Below are positions 28,990 through 38,178 of a stretch of 64,000 nucleotides of DNA, piece after piece. The notes below the pieces were generated by a model, which saw nothing but the letters and a program-made list of their open reading frames with translations, was not told the origin of the DNA and searched no databases. The position numbers and the translations under genes are program-made. Every line of letters starts with the position of its first letter. Within the stretch, counting starts at the first letter, position 1. Source of the DNA: a bacterium (lineage in GTDB: Bacteria; Acidobacteriota; Thermoanaerobaculia; Multivoradales; J023); NCBI GenBank assembly GCA_024226315.1, contig JAAELT010000006.1:103916-167915 (forward strand), given 5' to 3'.

Positions 28990-30075
28990 TCAGACGATCT
29001 TCAGCTTGGGTCTCTGACCCCGCCCGACCTCCGCGGCAACCGCTTCGCAGATCTTCTCGAAGGCCTCGGCGTGAGGGCCCTCGCTCTGCGACACGACGAT
29101 CGGCTCGCCGGCGTCACCACCCGCGACGATCGCCGGGTCGAGCGGGATCGAGCCGAGAAAGGCGGTGCCCACCACCTCGGCGGTGCGCTCGCCACCACCG
29201 TGCTTGAAGACGTGCGTGGTCTCGCCGCAGTGCGGGCACGCGAAGCCCGACATGTTTTCGATGATCCCGACCACCGGTACGTTGACCTTGCGGAACATCG
29301 CCAGGCCCTTGCGGGCGTCGATCAGCGCCACGTCCTGCGGCGTGGTGACGATCACCGCCGCCGACAGCGGCACCTTTTGAGTCAGCGTGAGCTGAGCGTC
29401 GCCGGTGCCGGGCGGCAGGTCGACGATCAGGTAGTCGAGCTCGCCCCAATCGACTTGTCCGAGCATCTGCTCGAGCGCCTTCATCACCATCGGTCCGCGC
29501 CAGATCACCGGTGTGTCCATCTCCACCAGGAAACCCAGGGACATGACTTTGACGCCGTACTTGAAGAACGGCTCGAGCGTCTGGCCGTCGGTCCGCGGTC
29601 GCTCGGTGATGCCGAACATCATCGGCATCGAAGGCCCGTAGATGTCCGCGTCGAGCAGCCCGACTTTGTGGCCGAGCTGAGCCATGCGCACCGCCAGGTT
29701 GGCCGAGACCGTCGACTTGCCGACCCCGCCCTTGCCGCTGGCTACCGCTACGACGTGCTCGACGTCCGGGAGCAGGCCAGGATCACGAGAGATCGCCCGC
29801 TGCGCCGCCGCGCCGCGGTTGGGTGGCTCCTGGACGTGCAGGCGCGCCGCCACCGCGGTGACTCCGGCGACCCGGCGAACCGCCTCCTCGGTCTCGGAGC
29901 GCACCTGCTCGGCGGCGTCCGGATTGTGTGTCGACATCTCGAGCTCCACGGACACCGTGGAGCCGGCGACCTCTAGGCCGCGAACAAAACCGAACGAAAC
30001 GATGTCGCGGCTCATTCCCGGGTAGCGGACGCTCTTGAGCGCATCCCAGACCTGTTCCTCGAGCTCTTTCGACAT
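28990..30075 (-). CDS. mrp: Mrp/NBP35-family iron-sulfur cluster carrier ATPase
   Basis: The 361-residue protein has an N-terminal MIP18/DUF59 domain (LKSVRYPGMSRDIVSFGFVR) and a ParA-like P-loop domain. The deviant Walker A is VASGKGGVGKSTVSANLAVR, and the cluster-binding CPHCG motif is in MSGFACPHCGETTHVFKHGG. Mrp proteins carry 4Fe-4S clusters to apo-proteins. The ATG at 30075 matches the family start. It probably forms a transcription unit with the LpxH-like gene downstream. Confidence 0.93.
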   Translation of the reverse strand: MSKELEEQVWDALKSVRYPGMSRDIVSFGFVRGLEVAGSTVSVELEMSTHNPDAAEQVRSETEEAVRRVAGVTAVAARLHVQEPPNRGAAAQRAISRDPGLLPDVEHVVAVASGKGGVGKSTVSANLAVRMAQLGHKVGLLDADIYGPSMPMMFGITERPRTDGQTLEPFFKYGVKVMSLGFLVEMDTPVIWRGPMVMKALEQMLGQVDWGELDYLIVDLPPGTGDAQLTLTQKVPLSAAVIVTTPQDVALIDARKGLAMFRKVNVPVVGIIENMSGFACPHCGETTHVFKHGGGERTAEVVGTAFLGSIPLDPAIVAGGDAGEPIVVSQSEGPHAEAFEKICEAVAAEVGRGQRPKLKIV

Positions 30076-30167
30076 GGTGGCGATCCTTTGTGTGGTGACG
30101 CGGGCGGTGGGCGGGGTGGGCCGAGTCCTGGCGGGCGCGGCTCAAGGATACATTAAACTTCGGGGCG

Positions 30168-30587
30168 ATGTCCCCACCCTCGTCCCGCGCCTCGAACTGC
30201 CTCAGCGTGCTGCGAATCAGTCTGCGCATCGGTGCGCTCTATGATCTGGTGTTTGCCGCCTTGTTGCTGCTGGCGCCCGACGTCCCGGCCCGGCTGCTGT
30301 CCGTGCCGCGCCCGAGCGAGGATTTCTATCTCTGGCTCATCGCCGTGATGTCGGTAATGTTGGGGATGGTCTATCTGCTCGCCGCCTACGACCCGATGGC
30401 GTACGCCGGCAATGTGTTGGTGGCGATCGGCGCCCGCGGTGCCTTGGCGGCGGCGCTGACGGCCGCGGCTCTGAGAGGCAGCGGGCTCGATGGGCTCTAC
30501 CTGCTCGCGGCGGTCGACCTGTCGTTCGCTGCCGTGCACGGGGTCTGCTGGTGGCTGATCGGGAATCTGAGAGCACAGCTCTTGTAG
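30168..30587 (+). CDS. Small four-helix membrane protein, unknown
   Basis: The 139-residue protein has about four hydrophobic segments (ALYDLVFAALLLLAPDVPAR, LWLIAVMSVMLGMVYLLAAY, VLVAIGARGALAAALTAAAL and LYLLAAVDLSFAAVHGVCWW). No charged motif or catalytic residue stands out. It resembles small DoxX-like or DUF-type inner-membrane proteins. It is divergently placed from mrp, 93 bp away, and could share that promoter region. Function is unknown. Confidence 0.65.
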   Translation: MSPPSSRASNCLSVLRISLRIGALYDLVFAALLLLAPDVPARLLSVPRPSEDFYLWLIAVMSVMLGMVYLLAAYDPMAYAGNVLVAIGARGALAAALTAAALRGSGLDGLYLLAAVDLSFAAVHGVCWWLIGNLRAQLL

Positions 30588-30712
30588 TGCCCGGAAAACC
30601 GCTGATACTCTTGTGCCCACCGCGGGCGCTCCCAGACACCATATGACCGATTCTGTCTCGTCCTCCCCGGAGTGCCAGCAGCCCTCTACCTGAACTCGAC
30701 CCGAGTCGACAC

Positions 30713-31687
30713 ATGACAGCTCACATCCTGGTGACCGGCGGCGCTGGTTTCATCGGCTCCCACCTGATCCGGCGCCTGCTCGATCGTGGCGAGCGCATCA
30801 CTGTGCTCGACGACTTCAACGACTTCTACGATCCGGCTCTCAAGCGAGCCAATGTCGCGCCCTTGGCAGGGCGCGACGACGTCCGCTTGATCGAAGGCGA
30901 CATTCGCGATGCGGAGCTGGTGAACCGGCTGTTCGATCCGGCGAGCAACCCCGGCTGGGGCGGCTTCGACGCCGTCATCCACCTGGCGGCGCGGGCCGGC
31001 GTCAGGCCCAGTCTGGCGGAGCCGATCCTCTACGAGGAGGTCAACTGTATCGGTACGCTGCATCTGCTCGAGGCGGCGCGCCGCTCGGGGCCGGAGGTCT
31101 TCGTCTTCGGCTCCTCGTCGTCGGTCTACGGCATCAACCGCAAGGTGCCGTTCTCCGAAGACGACCCGATCGATTTGCCGATCAGTCCCTACGCCACCAC
31201 CAAGCGGACCGGCGAGTTGATGTGCTTCAACTACCATCACCTCTACGGTCTGAAGACTTCGTGCCTGCGCTTCTTTACCGTCTACGGCCCGTCCCAGCGC
31301 CCCGAGATGGCGATCCACAAGTTCACTGATCTGCTGGCGCGCGGCGAGACGATCCCGCTCTTCGGCAACGGCGACAGCCGACGCGATTACACATACGTCG
31401 ACGACATCGTGGACGGCATCATCGCCGCCCTCGACCTGGCCCCCGGTTTCGAGATCTTCAACCTCGGTGGCGCCGAGACCACGCGGCTCGGAGACCTGGT
31501 CCAGTGGCTCGCGGCCGAGCTTGCCGTGGAGCCCAGGATCGAGTATCTTCCCGATCAGCCCGGTGACGTTCCGATCACCTACGCCGATGTCTCGAAGGCG
31601 GAGAGAATGCTGGGCTACTCACCCAAGATTCCGATCCGGGAGGGCCTGCGGCGTTTTGCCGCCTGGTACCAGTCCTCGCGCAGCTGA
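30713..31687 (+). CDS. UDP-glucuronate 4-epimerase-like NAD-dependent epimerase
   Basis: The 324-residue SDR-type epimerase starts MTAHILVTGGAGFIGSHLIR. The fold's Rossmann glycines and the SxxxYxxxK active site (SSVYGINRKVPFSEDDP and SPYATTKRTGE) are present, as is the substrate-binding FFTVYGPSQRPEMA. The DDFNDFYDPALKRAN segment is typical of UDP-glucuronate 4-epimerases (GAE), which make UDP-galacturonate for exopolysaccharide or LPS. The next gene makes the substrate UDP-glucuronate, which supports this call. UDP-glucose 4-epimerase is a less likely alternative. Confidence 0.82.
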   Translation: MTAHILVTGGAGFIGSHLIRRLLDRGERITVLDDFNDFYDPALKRANVAPLAGRDDVRLIEGDIRDAELVNRLFDPASNPGWGGFDAVIHLAARAGVRPSLAEPILYEEVNCIGTLHLLEAARRSGPEVFVFGSSSSVYGINRKVPFSEDDPIDLPISPYATTKRTGELMCFNYHHLYGLKTSCLRFFTVYGPSQRPEMAIHKFTDLLARGETIPLFGNGDSRRDYTYVDDIVDGIIAALDLAPGFEIFNLGGAETTRLGDLVQWLAAELAVEPRIEYLPDQPGDVPITYADVSKAERMLGYSPKIPIREGLRRFAAWYQSSRS

Positions 31688-31745
31688 GGACGTTCCACTC
31701 CCGAGTCCCCGGGTCGAAAACTCGGCCGAAAAAGAGAGCGAGAGC

Positions 31746-33095
31746 ATGAACATCTGTGTCGTGGGCAGCGGCTACGTCGGGCTGGTCACCGGCGCCTGCC
31801 TGGCGGACTTCGGCATGAACGTGACCGGAGTCGACAAGATCGCTAGCAAGGTGGAGGCGTTGCAGAAAGGCGAGATACCGATCTACGAGCCTGGCCTTCG
31901 TTCGATCGTGCGCAAGAACATGGCGGAGGGCCGGTTGCGCTTCACCACCGAGCTCGGACCCGCGATCGAGCAGGCGAGGGCGGTTTTCATCGCGGTCGGA
32001 ACGCCGCCGCGGCCCGACGGCTCGGCGGACCTCACCTTCATCGCGCAGGTCGCCCGCTCGATCGGCCGCCACCTCAACGATTACAAGGTAATCGTCACCA
32101 AGAGCACCGTACCCACCGGCACCGGCCAGAAGATCGAGAAGCTTGTGGCCGAGGAGTCCGGCTCGAGTCAGGAGTTCGCCGTGGTGTCGAACCCCGAGTT
32201 TCTGCGCGAGGGTTCGGCGATCGACGATTTCCTGCGTCCCGATCGCGTGGTCATCGGCACCCGCGATCCACGGGCGATCGAGATCATGCTCGAGATCTAC
32301 TCGCCGTTGCGGGTGGCCGACGTGCCGTTCGTGGTCACCGACGTCGAATCGGCCGAGCTCATCAAGTACGCCTCCAACGGGTTTCTGGCGACCAAGATCT
32401 CCTTCATCAACGAGGTCGCCGCTCTGTGCGAAGCCTTCGGCGCCGACGTCGGAGTGGTGGCCCAGGGCATGGGCCTGGACAGCAGGATTGGCCCCAAGTT
32501 TCTCCATCCCGGTCCCGGCTTCGGTGGCTCCTGCTTTCCCAAGGACACCCGCGCGGTGGCCCAACTGGCGAAGGAAAAGGGTCAGAAGTTTCGCATCATC
32601 GATGCCGTCCTGGAGGCCAACGACGCGACCAAAGAGCGCATGCTCGCGAAAATTCGAGACTCCCTGGGCGACCTGGAGGGCCGGACCGTCGGGGTGCTGG
32701 GATTGTCGTTCAAGCCAGATACGGACGATATTCGCGAGTCGCCGGCGCTGCCGATCGTCGAAGGGCTACTGGCGGACGGCGCCGTCGTACGGGCCCACGA
32801 CCCGGAGGCGATGCCCGGCTGCCGCGAGCTGTTTCCCGACGTCGTCTATTGCGACAACGCCTACGAGGCCGCCCGCGGAGCCGACGCCCTGGTGATCCTC
32901 ACCGAGTGGAACCTGTTTCGCGCACTCGAGCTGAAGCGTCTGAAGCGTCTGCTGCACAGGCCGCTGGTGATCGATCTACGTAACATCTACCAGCCGGCCC
33001 AGATGGCCGCGGCCGGATTCCACTATGTCTCGGTCGGCCGTCCGGAGGGCCGTCCGGCACCTGAGATGGCGGCGGTCGCCGAGGAGCGCGCGTAG
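31746..33095 (+). CDS. ugd: UDP-glucose 6-dehydrogenase
   Basis: The 449-residue protein oxidises UDP-glucose to UDP-glucuronate with two NAD. It opens with [20 protein letters not shown] and carries the expected motifs: [23 protein letters not shown], the catalytic Cys in [13 protein letters not shown] (about residue 261), and the C-terminal [21 protein letters not shown] 31746 follows a purine-rich GAGAGCG stretch. It lies between the 4-epimerase and UDP-xylose synthase genes, whose products both use UDP-glucuronate. Confidence 0.95.
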   Translation: MNICVVGSGYVGLVTGACLADFGMNVTGVDKIASKVEALQKGEIPIYEPGLRSIVRKNMAEGRLRFTTELGPAIEQARAVFIAVGTPPRPDGSADLTFIAQVARSIGRHLNDYKVIVTKSTVPTGTGQKIEKLVAEESGSSQEFAVVSNPEFLREGSAIDDFLRPDRVVIGTRDPRAIEIMLEIYSPLRVADVPFVVTDVESAELIKYASNGFLATKISFINEVAALCEAFGADVGVVAQGMGLDSRIGPKFLHPGPGFGGSCFPKDTRAVAQLAKEKGQKFRIIDAVLEANDATKERMLAKIRDSLGDLEGRTVGVLGLSFKPDTDDIRESPALPIVEGLLADGAVVRAHDPEAMPGCRELFPDVVYCDNAYEAARGADALVILTEWNLFRALELKRLKRLLHRPLVIDLRNIYQPAQMAAAGFHYVSVGRPEGRPAPEMAAVAEERA

Positions 33096-33148
33096 CCTTC
33101 GCGAGATCGGATGACAAGAAAAATGATTCGCTCGGAAGAGGAGCCGGT

Positions 33149-34093
33149 GTGACGACCTCGGTGGTAACCGGGGGCGCCGGTTTTCTGGGCTCGCATCTCT
33201 GCGAACGGCTGATCGCGGAGGGGCATCGGGTCATCTGCGTCGACAATTTCCTGACCGGCCGGCACCGCAACATCGATCATCTTGCCGACAATCCCGATTT
33301 CCGGCTGATCGAGCACGACGTCTCGCGTTATATCGAGATCGCCGAGCCGATCGACTACGTTCTGCACTTCGCTTCGCCAGCCAGCCCGATCGACTACCTC
33401 GAGCTGCCGATCCAGACGCTCAAGGTCGGTTCCCTCGGCACCCACAACGCTCTCGGTCTCGCCAAGGCCAAGGGTGCGCGTCTGCTGTTGGCCTCGACGT
33501 CCGAGGTCTACGGCGACCCGTTGATCCATCCGCAGCCCGAGACCTACTGGGGCAATGTCAACCCGGTAGGGCCACGCGGTGTCTACGACGAGGCGAAGCG
33601 ATTCGCCGAAGCCCTGGTCATGGCCTACCATCGCTTCCACGGCATGGAGACGAGGATCGTACGCATCTTCAACACCTACGGGCCGCGGATGCGGCCGCGC
33701 GACGGCCGGGTGGTCCCGGCGTTCATCCAGCAGGCGCTCACCGGCGAGCCGTTGACCGTGTTCGGCGACGGCTCCCAGACCCGCTCCTTCTGCTACGTCG
33801 ACGATCTGATCGAAGGCATCTTTAGGCTGCTCGAGAGCGATCGTGCCGAGCCGACCAACATCGGCAATCCGCGCGAGATGAGCATTCTCGAATTCGCCCG
33901 GCACATCCTCGAGCTCACCGGCGGCGACAGCACCATCGAGCACCGCGATCTGCCGATCGATGATCCCAAGACCCGTCAACCCGACATCGCCATGGCCCGC
34001 GAGCACCTCGGTTGGGAGCCGCGGGTGCCTCTCGACGAGGGGCTGGCGAAGACCGTCGAGTACTTCCGCCAGCTCCTGGAAGGCCGAACATGA
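33149..34093 (+). CDS. UDP-glucuronate decarboxylase (UDP-xylose synthase)
   Basis: The 314-residue protein starts at a GTG and reads [20 protein letters not shown]. The motifs [20 protein letters not shown] and [20 protein letters not shown] are characteristic of UXS enzymes, as are [20 protein letters not shown] (YxxxK) and [16 protein letters not shown]. It converts UDP-glucuronate to UDP-xylose. Together with the two genes before it, this is a nucleotide-sugar module for surface glycans. Its stop overlaps the next start (ATGA). Confidence 0.94.
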   Translation: MTTSVVTGGAGFLGSHLCERLIAEGHRVICVDNFLTGRHRNIDHLADNPDFRLIEHDVSRYIEIAEPIDYVLHFASPASPIDYLELPIQTLKVGSLGTHNALGLAKAKGARLLLASTSEVYGDPLIHPQPETYWGNVNPVGPRGVYDEAKRFAEALVMAYHRFHGMETRIVRIFNTYGPRMRPRDGRVVPAFIQQALTGEPLTVFGDGSQTRSFCYVDDLIEGIFRLLESDRAEPTNIGNPREMSILEFARHILELTGGDSTIEHRDLPIDDPKTRQPDIAMAREHLGWEPRVPLDEGLAKTVEYFRQLLEGRT

Positions 34094-34356
34094 ACGAACC
34101 GATGGAAGCCCTCGCCTACGCGATGGAGAAGTATCCCGAGCGGATCGAGGCCGTACCGGTCGACCAGCTGGTCCTCGACAGCGCGCGGGGCAACGACAAA
34201 CGGCCGGCGTACCTCAAGCTGGCGGTGCCCGACCGTGTGGTCAAGGCGCTGCGCGGCACGGCGGACAAACGCAAGGATCTTCTGATGCTGGTCTCCGTCC
34301 CCAAGGAGATCCTGGAACGTTCCGAGAGCCGCATCATCTTGCCGGGTGAGGTCTGA
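34090..34356 (+). CDS. Small conserved hypothetical protein
   Basis: The 88-residue soluble protein ([20 protein letters not shown] then [20 protein letters not shown]) is not recognised. It lacks cysteines, membrane segments and signal peptide. The ATG overlaps the UXS stop codon (ATGA), so it is translationally coupled to the sugar operon, but a link to sugar metabolism is not evident. It is followed at once by the YggX-like gene. Confidence 0.65.
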   Translation: MNEPMEALAYAMEKYPERIEAVPVDQLVLDSARGNDKRPAYLKLAVPDRVVKALRGTADKRKDLLMLVSVPKEILERSESRIILPGEV

Positions 34357-34675
34357 GGTGGCTGGCGACGAGGCGCGGACGGTTCGATGCGCCCGGTGCA
34401 ACCGCGACGCACCGGCCGCCACCGGCGTCTTCTACGGCGGTGAGCTCGGCGAGCAGATCAAGAGCCGGGTGTGTGCTGACTGCTGGGTCGAGTGGCAAGA
34501 GGCCGAGGTGATGGTGATCAACGAGCTGCGGCTCAATTTCATGGATCCCGAGTCGCAGGAGATCCTCGCCCGGCACATGCAGGAGTTCCTGATGCTAGAC
34601 GGCGAGTCCGGCGCAGGTGGTACCGGCTCGGGTCCGATCGGCCCGGGAATGGCTGACGCCGCCAGCGGCGACTGA
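34346..34675 (+). CDS. YggX-like Fe(II)-trafficking-related protein
   Basis: The 109-residue protein has an added zinc-ribbon-like start (VRCARCNRDAPA and VCADCW, two CxxC pairs) and a core matching YggX: FYGGELGEQIKSRVCADCWV then EWQEAEVMVINELRLNFMDP and LARHMQEFLM. YggX proteins protect iron-sulfur enzymes against oxidation. The CxxC pairs are unlike E. coli YggX and suggest metal binding. The start may be GTG 34346 or GTG 34358; the latter avoids overlapping the previous gene. The last 20 residues are Gly-rich and probably disordered. Confidence 0.75.
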   Translation: MRSEVAGDEARTVRCARCNRDAPAATGVFYGGELGEQIKSRVCADCWVEWQEAEVMVINELRLNFMDPESQEILARHMQEFLMLDGESGAGGTGSGPIGPGMADAASGD

Positions 34676-34694
34676 GAACCGCCCATAGAGTTTC

Positions 34695-35501
34695 GTGTCT
34701 TCGACCGACCAGCGACGCGGCATCGCCGGAGCCCTGCGGCGCATCCCACGCAAGGTGTGGCTGCGCATGGCGTTGCTGGTCGCGCTGGTGGCAGCCGGCA
34801 TCATCCTGGTGCGCTGGACCCCGGTGGGGGACTATCTCACCAAGGAGCAGGTGATCGCGTTCCTCGACCGGCTGAAGGAATCGCCGTGGTCGCCGTTCCT
34901 GTTGGCCGCGGGGTATGCCGTCACCGGCATCATGATGATGCCGGTGAGCCCGCTGGTGCTAGCCGGCGGCGTGGTCTTCGGCCCGCTGCTCGGGTCGATC
35001 TACAACATCCTCGGCCTGGTGTTCAGCGCGATGGTGGTCTACTGGGTCGGCTTGGCGCTCGGCCGGGATTTCATGACCCACCTGGGCGGGCCGCGTCTGC
35101 GGCGCGCCGAGAGGGTGTTTCACCGGCGCGGGTTCTGGCCCCTGGTGCAGACTCGCTTCTTGCCGATCCCGTTCACCCTGATCAGCTATGGCGCCGCCCT
35201 GGCCGGCGTACCGGCGATGCGCTTTCTCCTCACCTCGACCATCGGGCTGATCCCAGCCACGGTGATGCACACCTACTTCTCCTCGATGCTCTATCAGCTG
35301 ACCTTCGGCGAGGAATCAGCGGCTGCCGAGGCTGCCGCCGCCACCAGCACGTTCCACCCCGCCGCCGTCACCCTGGTGGCCTACATCGCCACCTGGGCGA
35401 CCCTGGCCCTGGTGACCGGCTGGCCGACGATCCGCGAAGGCCTGAGGCGCCGGCGTCGCTACCGCGAGCTGATGGAGCGTCGGCGGGCCGTCAAGGATTG
35501 A
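34695..35501 (+). CDS. TVP38/TMEM64 (DedA-like) membrane protein
   Basis: The 268-residue protein starts at a GTG and has five to six hydrophobic segments. The SNARE-associated/VTT domain core is clear: GYAVTGIMMMPVSPLVLAGG, then VVFGPLLGSIYNILGLVFSA, and the later RFLPIPFTLISYGAALAGVP. These proteins help scramble or transport phospholipids across the inner membrane. Its 3' end overlaps that of the convergent ClpX-like gene by 11 bp. Confidence 0.88.
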   Translation: MSSTDQRRGIAGALRRIPRKVWLRMALLVALVAAGIILVRWTPVGDYLTKEQVIAFLDRLKESPWSPFLLAAGYAVTGIMMMPVSPLVLAGGVVFGPLLGSIYNILGLVFSAMVVYWVGLALGRDFMTHLGGPRLRRAERVFHRRGFWPLVQTRFLPIPFTLISYGAALAGVPAMRFLLTSTIGLIPATVMHTYFSSMLYQLTFGEESAAAEAAAATSTFHPAAVTLVAYIATWATLALVTGWPTIREGLRRRRRYRELMERRRAVKD

Positions 35502-36561
35502 GCGCGGCCTCGACTTCCTTGACGTCGAGCAGCACCGAACCGTTCGGGCCATTGGCTTGCGGGTCGAGCTCGTAGTCGCGGATCACTCGGCGGAAGACTT
35601 CTTTCAGGGCGCGGGCGCCCAGCCGGCTCTCCGTCGCCGCTTCCACGGCAATGCGCCGTACCGCGTCCGGCGACAATGCCAGGTGCAGGTCGCGGCTCTC
35701 GAAGTAGGCCCTGGTCTGGTGGTAGCCGGAGTCGGGAACCTCCAGGAAGATGCGCACCAGCTCGTCGAGCGTCAAGTCGGCGAGCAGCACGACGGCGTCG
35801 AAGCGGGAGAGAAACTGCGGGCTCATGCCGTAGTCGAAGAGGTCCTCGTTGCGCAGCCAGTCGCGCAGCGCGAAGATCAGTTTCTCGTGCACTCCGTCTT
35901 CCTCGACCACCGTCACCGGCTTGAGCGCACCGCGGTCGCGGCCGATGGTGACCCGGTCGAAGACCGAATCGTAGAGGCCCTCGAAGGCGCCGCCACAGAC
36001 GAAGAGCAGCCCACTGGAATCGACGGTGACGGTGCCGCCGCCAGCCCACTCCGGCAGGTTGAACGGCACCGACTCGTTCTCGATCACCGTCAGCAGTGCC
36101 TCCTGGGCTCGGATGCCCGAGGTATTGGGGCGATCGCCGACGTGGGCGCGGATCTTGTCGACCTCGTCGACGAAGACGATGCCGCCGCGCGCCTGCTCCA
36201 GAAGCTGTTCGGTCGCCGCGTCGACGCCGAGCTGCTCACGGGCTCGCTCCAGCAGCCGCTCGAGGATCAACTCCCCCGGCCGCCCGCGCTGTGCCGCTTC
36301 GCCGAGGATGTTGGCGTGCATGCGCACCACCGTCGAGCGCAGGCTGAGGTGCGGGCGCTCTTCGAGGTAGGCTTCGACCGCCCGCATCAGGGTGGTCTTG
36401 CCGGTGCCCGAGGAACCGATCATCAGGATGTTGCCCACCGACAGGCCGGCCAGCTTCTTCGACAGCGCGATCGACATCTCGTGGATCGCCTCACGCTGAC
36501 CGATGACACGCTTCTCGAGCTCGGCGACGATCTCGCGGGGCGAAGGCACGACGCTGGTCAT
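35491..36561 (-). CDS. ClpX-like AAA+ ATPase without zinc-binding domain
   Basis: The 356-residue protein has one AAA+ module of ClpX type: VIGQREAIHEMSIALSKKLA, Walker A GSSGTGKTTLMRAVEAYLEE, Walker B GIVFVDEVDKIRAHVGDRPN and sensor 2 SRLGARALKEVFRRVIRDYE. It lacks the N-terminal four-Cys zinc domain. The pore loop GYVGE of ClpX appears as NILGEAAQRG, and the ClpP-docking IGF loop appears as IGR (VTIGRDRGA). It may therefore unfold proteins without ClpP or act as a different remodeller. ATG 36561 was chosen because the long open region upstream is low-complexity and shared with the next gene's promoter. Confidence 0.75.
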   Translation of the reverse strand: MTSVVPSPREIVAELEKRVIGQREAIHEMSIALSKKLAGLSVGNILMIGSSGTGKTTLMRAVEAYLEERPHLSLRSTVVRMHANILGEAAQRGRPGELILERLLERAREQLGVDAATEQLLEQARGGIVFVDEVDKIRAHVGDRPNTSGIRAQEALLTVIENESVPFNLPEWAGGGTVTVDSSGLLFVCGGAFEGLYDSVFDRVTIGRDRGALKPVTVVEEDGVHEKLIFALRDWLRNEDLFDYGMSPQFLSRFDAVVLLADLTLDELVRIFLEVPDSGYHQTRAYFESRDLHLALSPDAVRRIAVEAATESRLGARALKEVFRRVIRDYELDPQANGPNGSVLLDVKEVEAALNP

Positions 36562-36638
36562 GAGTGGATTGTAACCGCTCCGATCTGGAAAATCGGGCGG
36601 GCCTCTGGTATTACTTCCCTGTTGGGGAGAGCTCGCCC

Positions 36639-37637
36639 ATGGAACGAAGATCGAGATCAAGAAATGCCGCGTGTCTGGCCGTGCGCTCCACGCTGGTCGC
36701 CGTGTTGGTCCTCTGCGCCGCGCTGCCCGCGACCGCCCAGGACGATGCCAAGCTCGCCATGGCCCAGCGGTTCCTCGACCAGGGCGACCCGACACAGGCG
36801 CTCCAGATCATCGACGGTGTGCTGAAGAAGGACAAGCGCAACGCTCAGGCTTTTCTGCTGCGCAGCACCGGGCGCATCATGGCGGGGGATCTCGCAAGTG
36901 GGTTCGACGATCTCCAGAAGGCGCTCGATCTCGACCCCGGGCTGCGCCGGGGCTGGCTCAACCTCGCCGGGCTGGAGATCGCCGAGAGGCAATATCAGGC
37001 CGCCTACGACGCCTTGCTCGAAGCCCAGAAGCTCGATCCGCGGGCGGCCGACAACGACCTCAACCTGGGCGCCGTGCTGGTGCTCCAGGGCAAGCCCGAG
37101 CCCGCGCAGCAGCATTTCGACCGCTATCTGGAGGCCCAGGGCGCCTCGGCCGAGGCGCAGTTCCTGGTGGCGAGCAACTACGCCATCGGCGGCAAGGAGG
37201 AGCGCGCCATCGAGCACCTGAGGCGCTCGATCCAGATCGACGAGCACTACCGGATGCGGGCGCGGACCGACGAACGGTTCCTCAGCCTCAGCAGCCTGGA
37301 TTTCAAGGTGTTGCTCAACACCGATTTCTACACGCCGCCGGCGGGCGCCCACCAGGTGGCCGCCGCCTTCCGGGTTCCGTATTCACAGAAGGACAACAAG
37401 CTGCTCTATGCCGTGCTCGACTCACTCAAGCAACTCGGTGAGCCGTACGAGCCGCAGATCGAAGCCAATCCCCGCTGGGCCTTGATCTGGGCCAAGATGC
37501 GGATCAAAGTCACCAACCAATCAGGCGGCACCGGGGTCGTGAGCCTTAGCGCTCCGAAGGACAGCATTGCCGCCGATGAATGGCATCGCCGCTCGCAGGC
37601 GCTTTTTCGCGCCATCCACCAGACATTGGGCGGCTGA
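36639..37637 (+). CDS. Exported TPR-repeat protein
   Basis: The 332-residue protein has a signal peptide (AVRSTLVAVLVLCAALPATA followed by QDD) and about five TPR units (AMAQRFLDQGDPTQALQIID, GFDDLQKALDLDPGLRRGWL, YDALLEAQKLDPRAADNDLN). The last 90 residues form a separate region (PRWALIWAKMRIKVTNQSGG). It probably acts as a periplasmic scaffold. It is divergent from the ClpX-like gene (78 bp) and followed by a small gene 12 bp downstream, suggesting an operon. Confidence 0.75.
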   Translation: MERRSRSRNAACLAVRSTLVAVLVLCAALPATAQDDAKLAMAQRFLDQGDPTQALQIIDGVLKKDKRNAQAFLLRSTGRIMAGDLASGFDDLQKALDLDPGLRRGWLNLAGLEIAERQYQAAYDALLEAQKLDPRAADNDLNLGAVLVLQGKPEPAQQHFDRYLEAQGASAEAQFLVASNYAIGGKEERAIEHLRRSIQIDEHYRMRARTDERFLSLSSLDFKVLLNTDFYTPPAGAHQVAAAFRVPYSQKDNKLLYAVLDSLKQLGEPYEPQIEANPRWALIWAKMRIKVTNQSGGTGVVSLSAPKDSIAADEWHRRSQALFRAIHQTLGG

Positions 37638-37649
37638 AGGAGAATCAGC

Positions 37650-38120
37650 GTGTTCGACGCCAACTCACTCGAGCTCTCGAATGCTCCCCGGTACCGCAAG
37701 AAGGCGACCGTTCTGGCGTTCCGCCTGGAGGCCGGCGCCACCTACGACAAACTCGGCTCCTGGGGCTCGAATCAGGAGTTCCCGGGCCCGCACTACACCA
37801 TTGTCGGCATCGTCCAGCGGGAGCCGGAGTTTGTCGGCGGCCGGGTGATCGGCACCACCGACGTCTACGGCTGCGGTATCGAGGAATTCCATTCCATGTA
37901 CGAGCAGGCGGAGGGCGTCGGCGAGTATCGCAAGACCGAGATGGTGCGGGCGATCAAAGTCGAGGAGCCCTTCACCGTGGACACGACGACCCGCGACGGC
38001 AACGTCGAGGTCAAGGCCGCCCGCGGCGGAGCGGGCGACTACGTGGTGCTGCAGCCGGGCGGCGAGCGCCAGCGCATCAGTGCCGACTTCTTCGAAGAGC
38101 ACTACGAACAGGTGCCGTAG
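37650..38120 (+). CDS. PGDYG-like hypothetical protein
   Basis: The 156-residue protein begins at a GTG and contains FPGPHYTIVGIVQREPEFVG, VYGCGIEEFHSMYEQAEGVG and a C-terminal GDYVVLQPGGERQRISADFF. The C-terminal GDYVVxxPGGExxxIxxxFFxxxY resembles a PGDYG-type motif, a small domain of unknown role. It has no signal peptide. It lies 12 bp after the TPR gene, so both are probably cotranscribed. No function can be assigned. Confidence 0.65.
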   Translation: MFDANSLELSNAPRYRKKATVLAFRLEAGATYDKLGSWGSNQEFPGPHYTIVGIVQREPEFVGGRVIGTTDVYGCGIEEFHSMYEQAEGVGEYRKTEMVRAIKVEEPFTVDTTTRDGNVEVKAARGGAGDYVVLQPGGERQRISADFFEEHYEQVP

Positions 38121-38178
38121 GACTGCGCTGCATCCTCGGCCATCAGGTCGCCCGCTCGGGGACTCGACGAAAGGGGTG

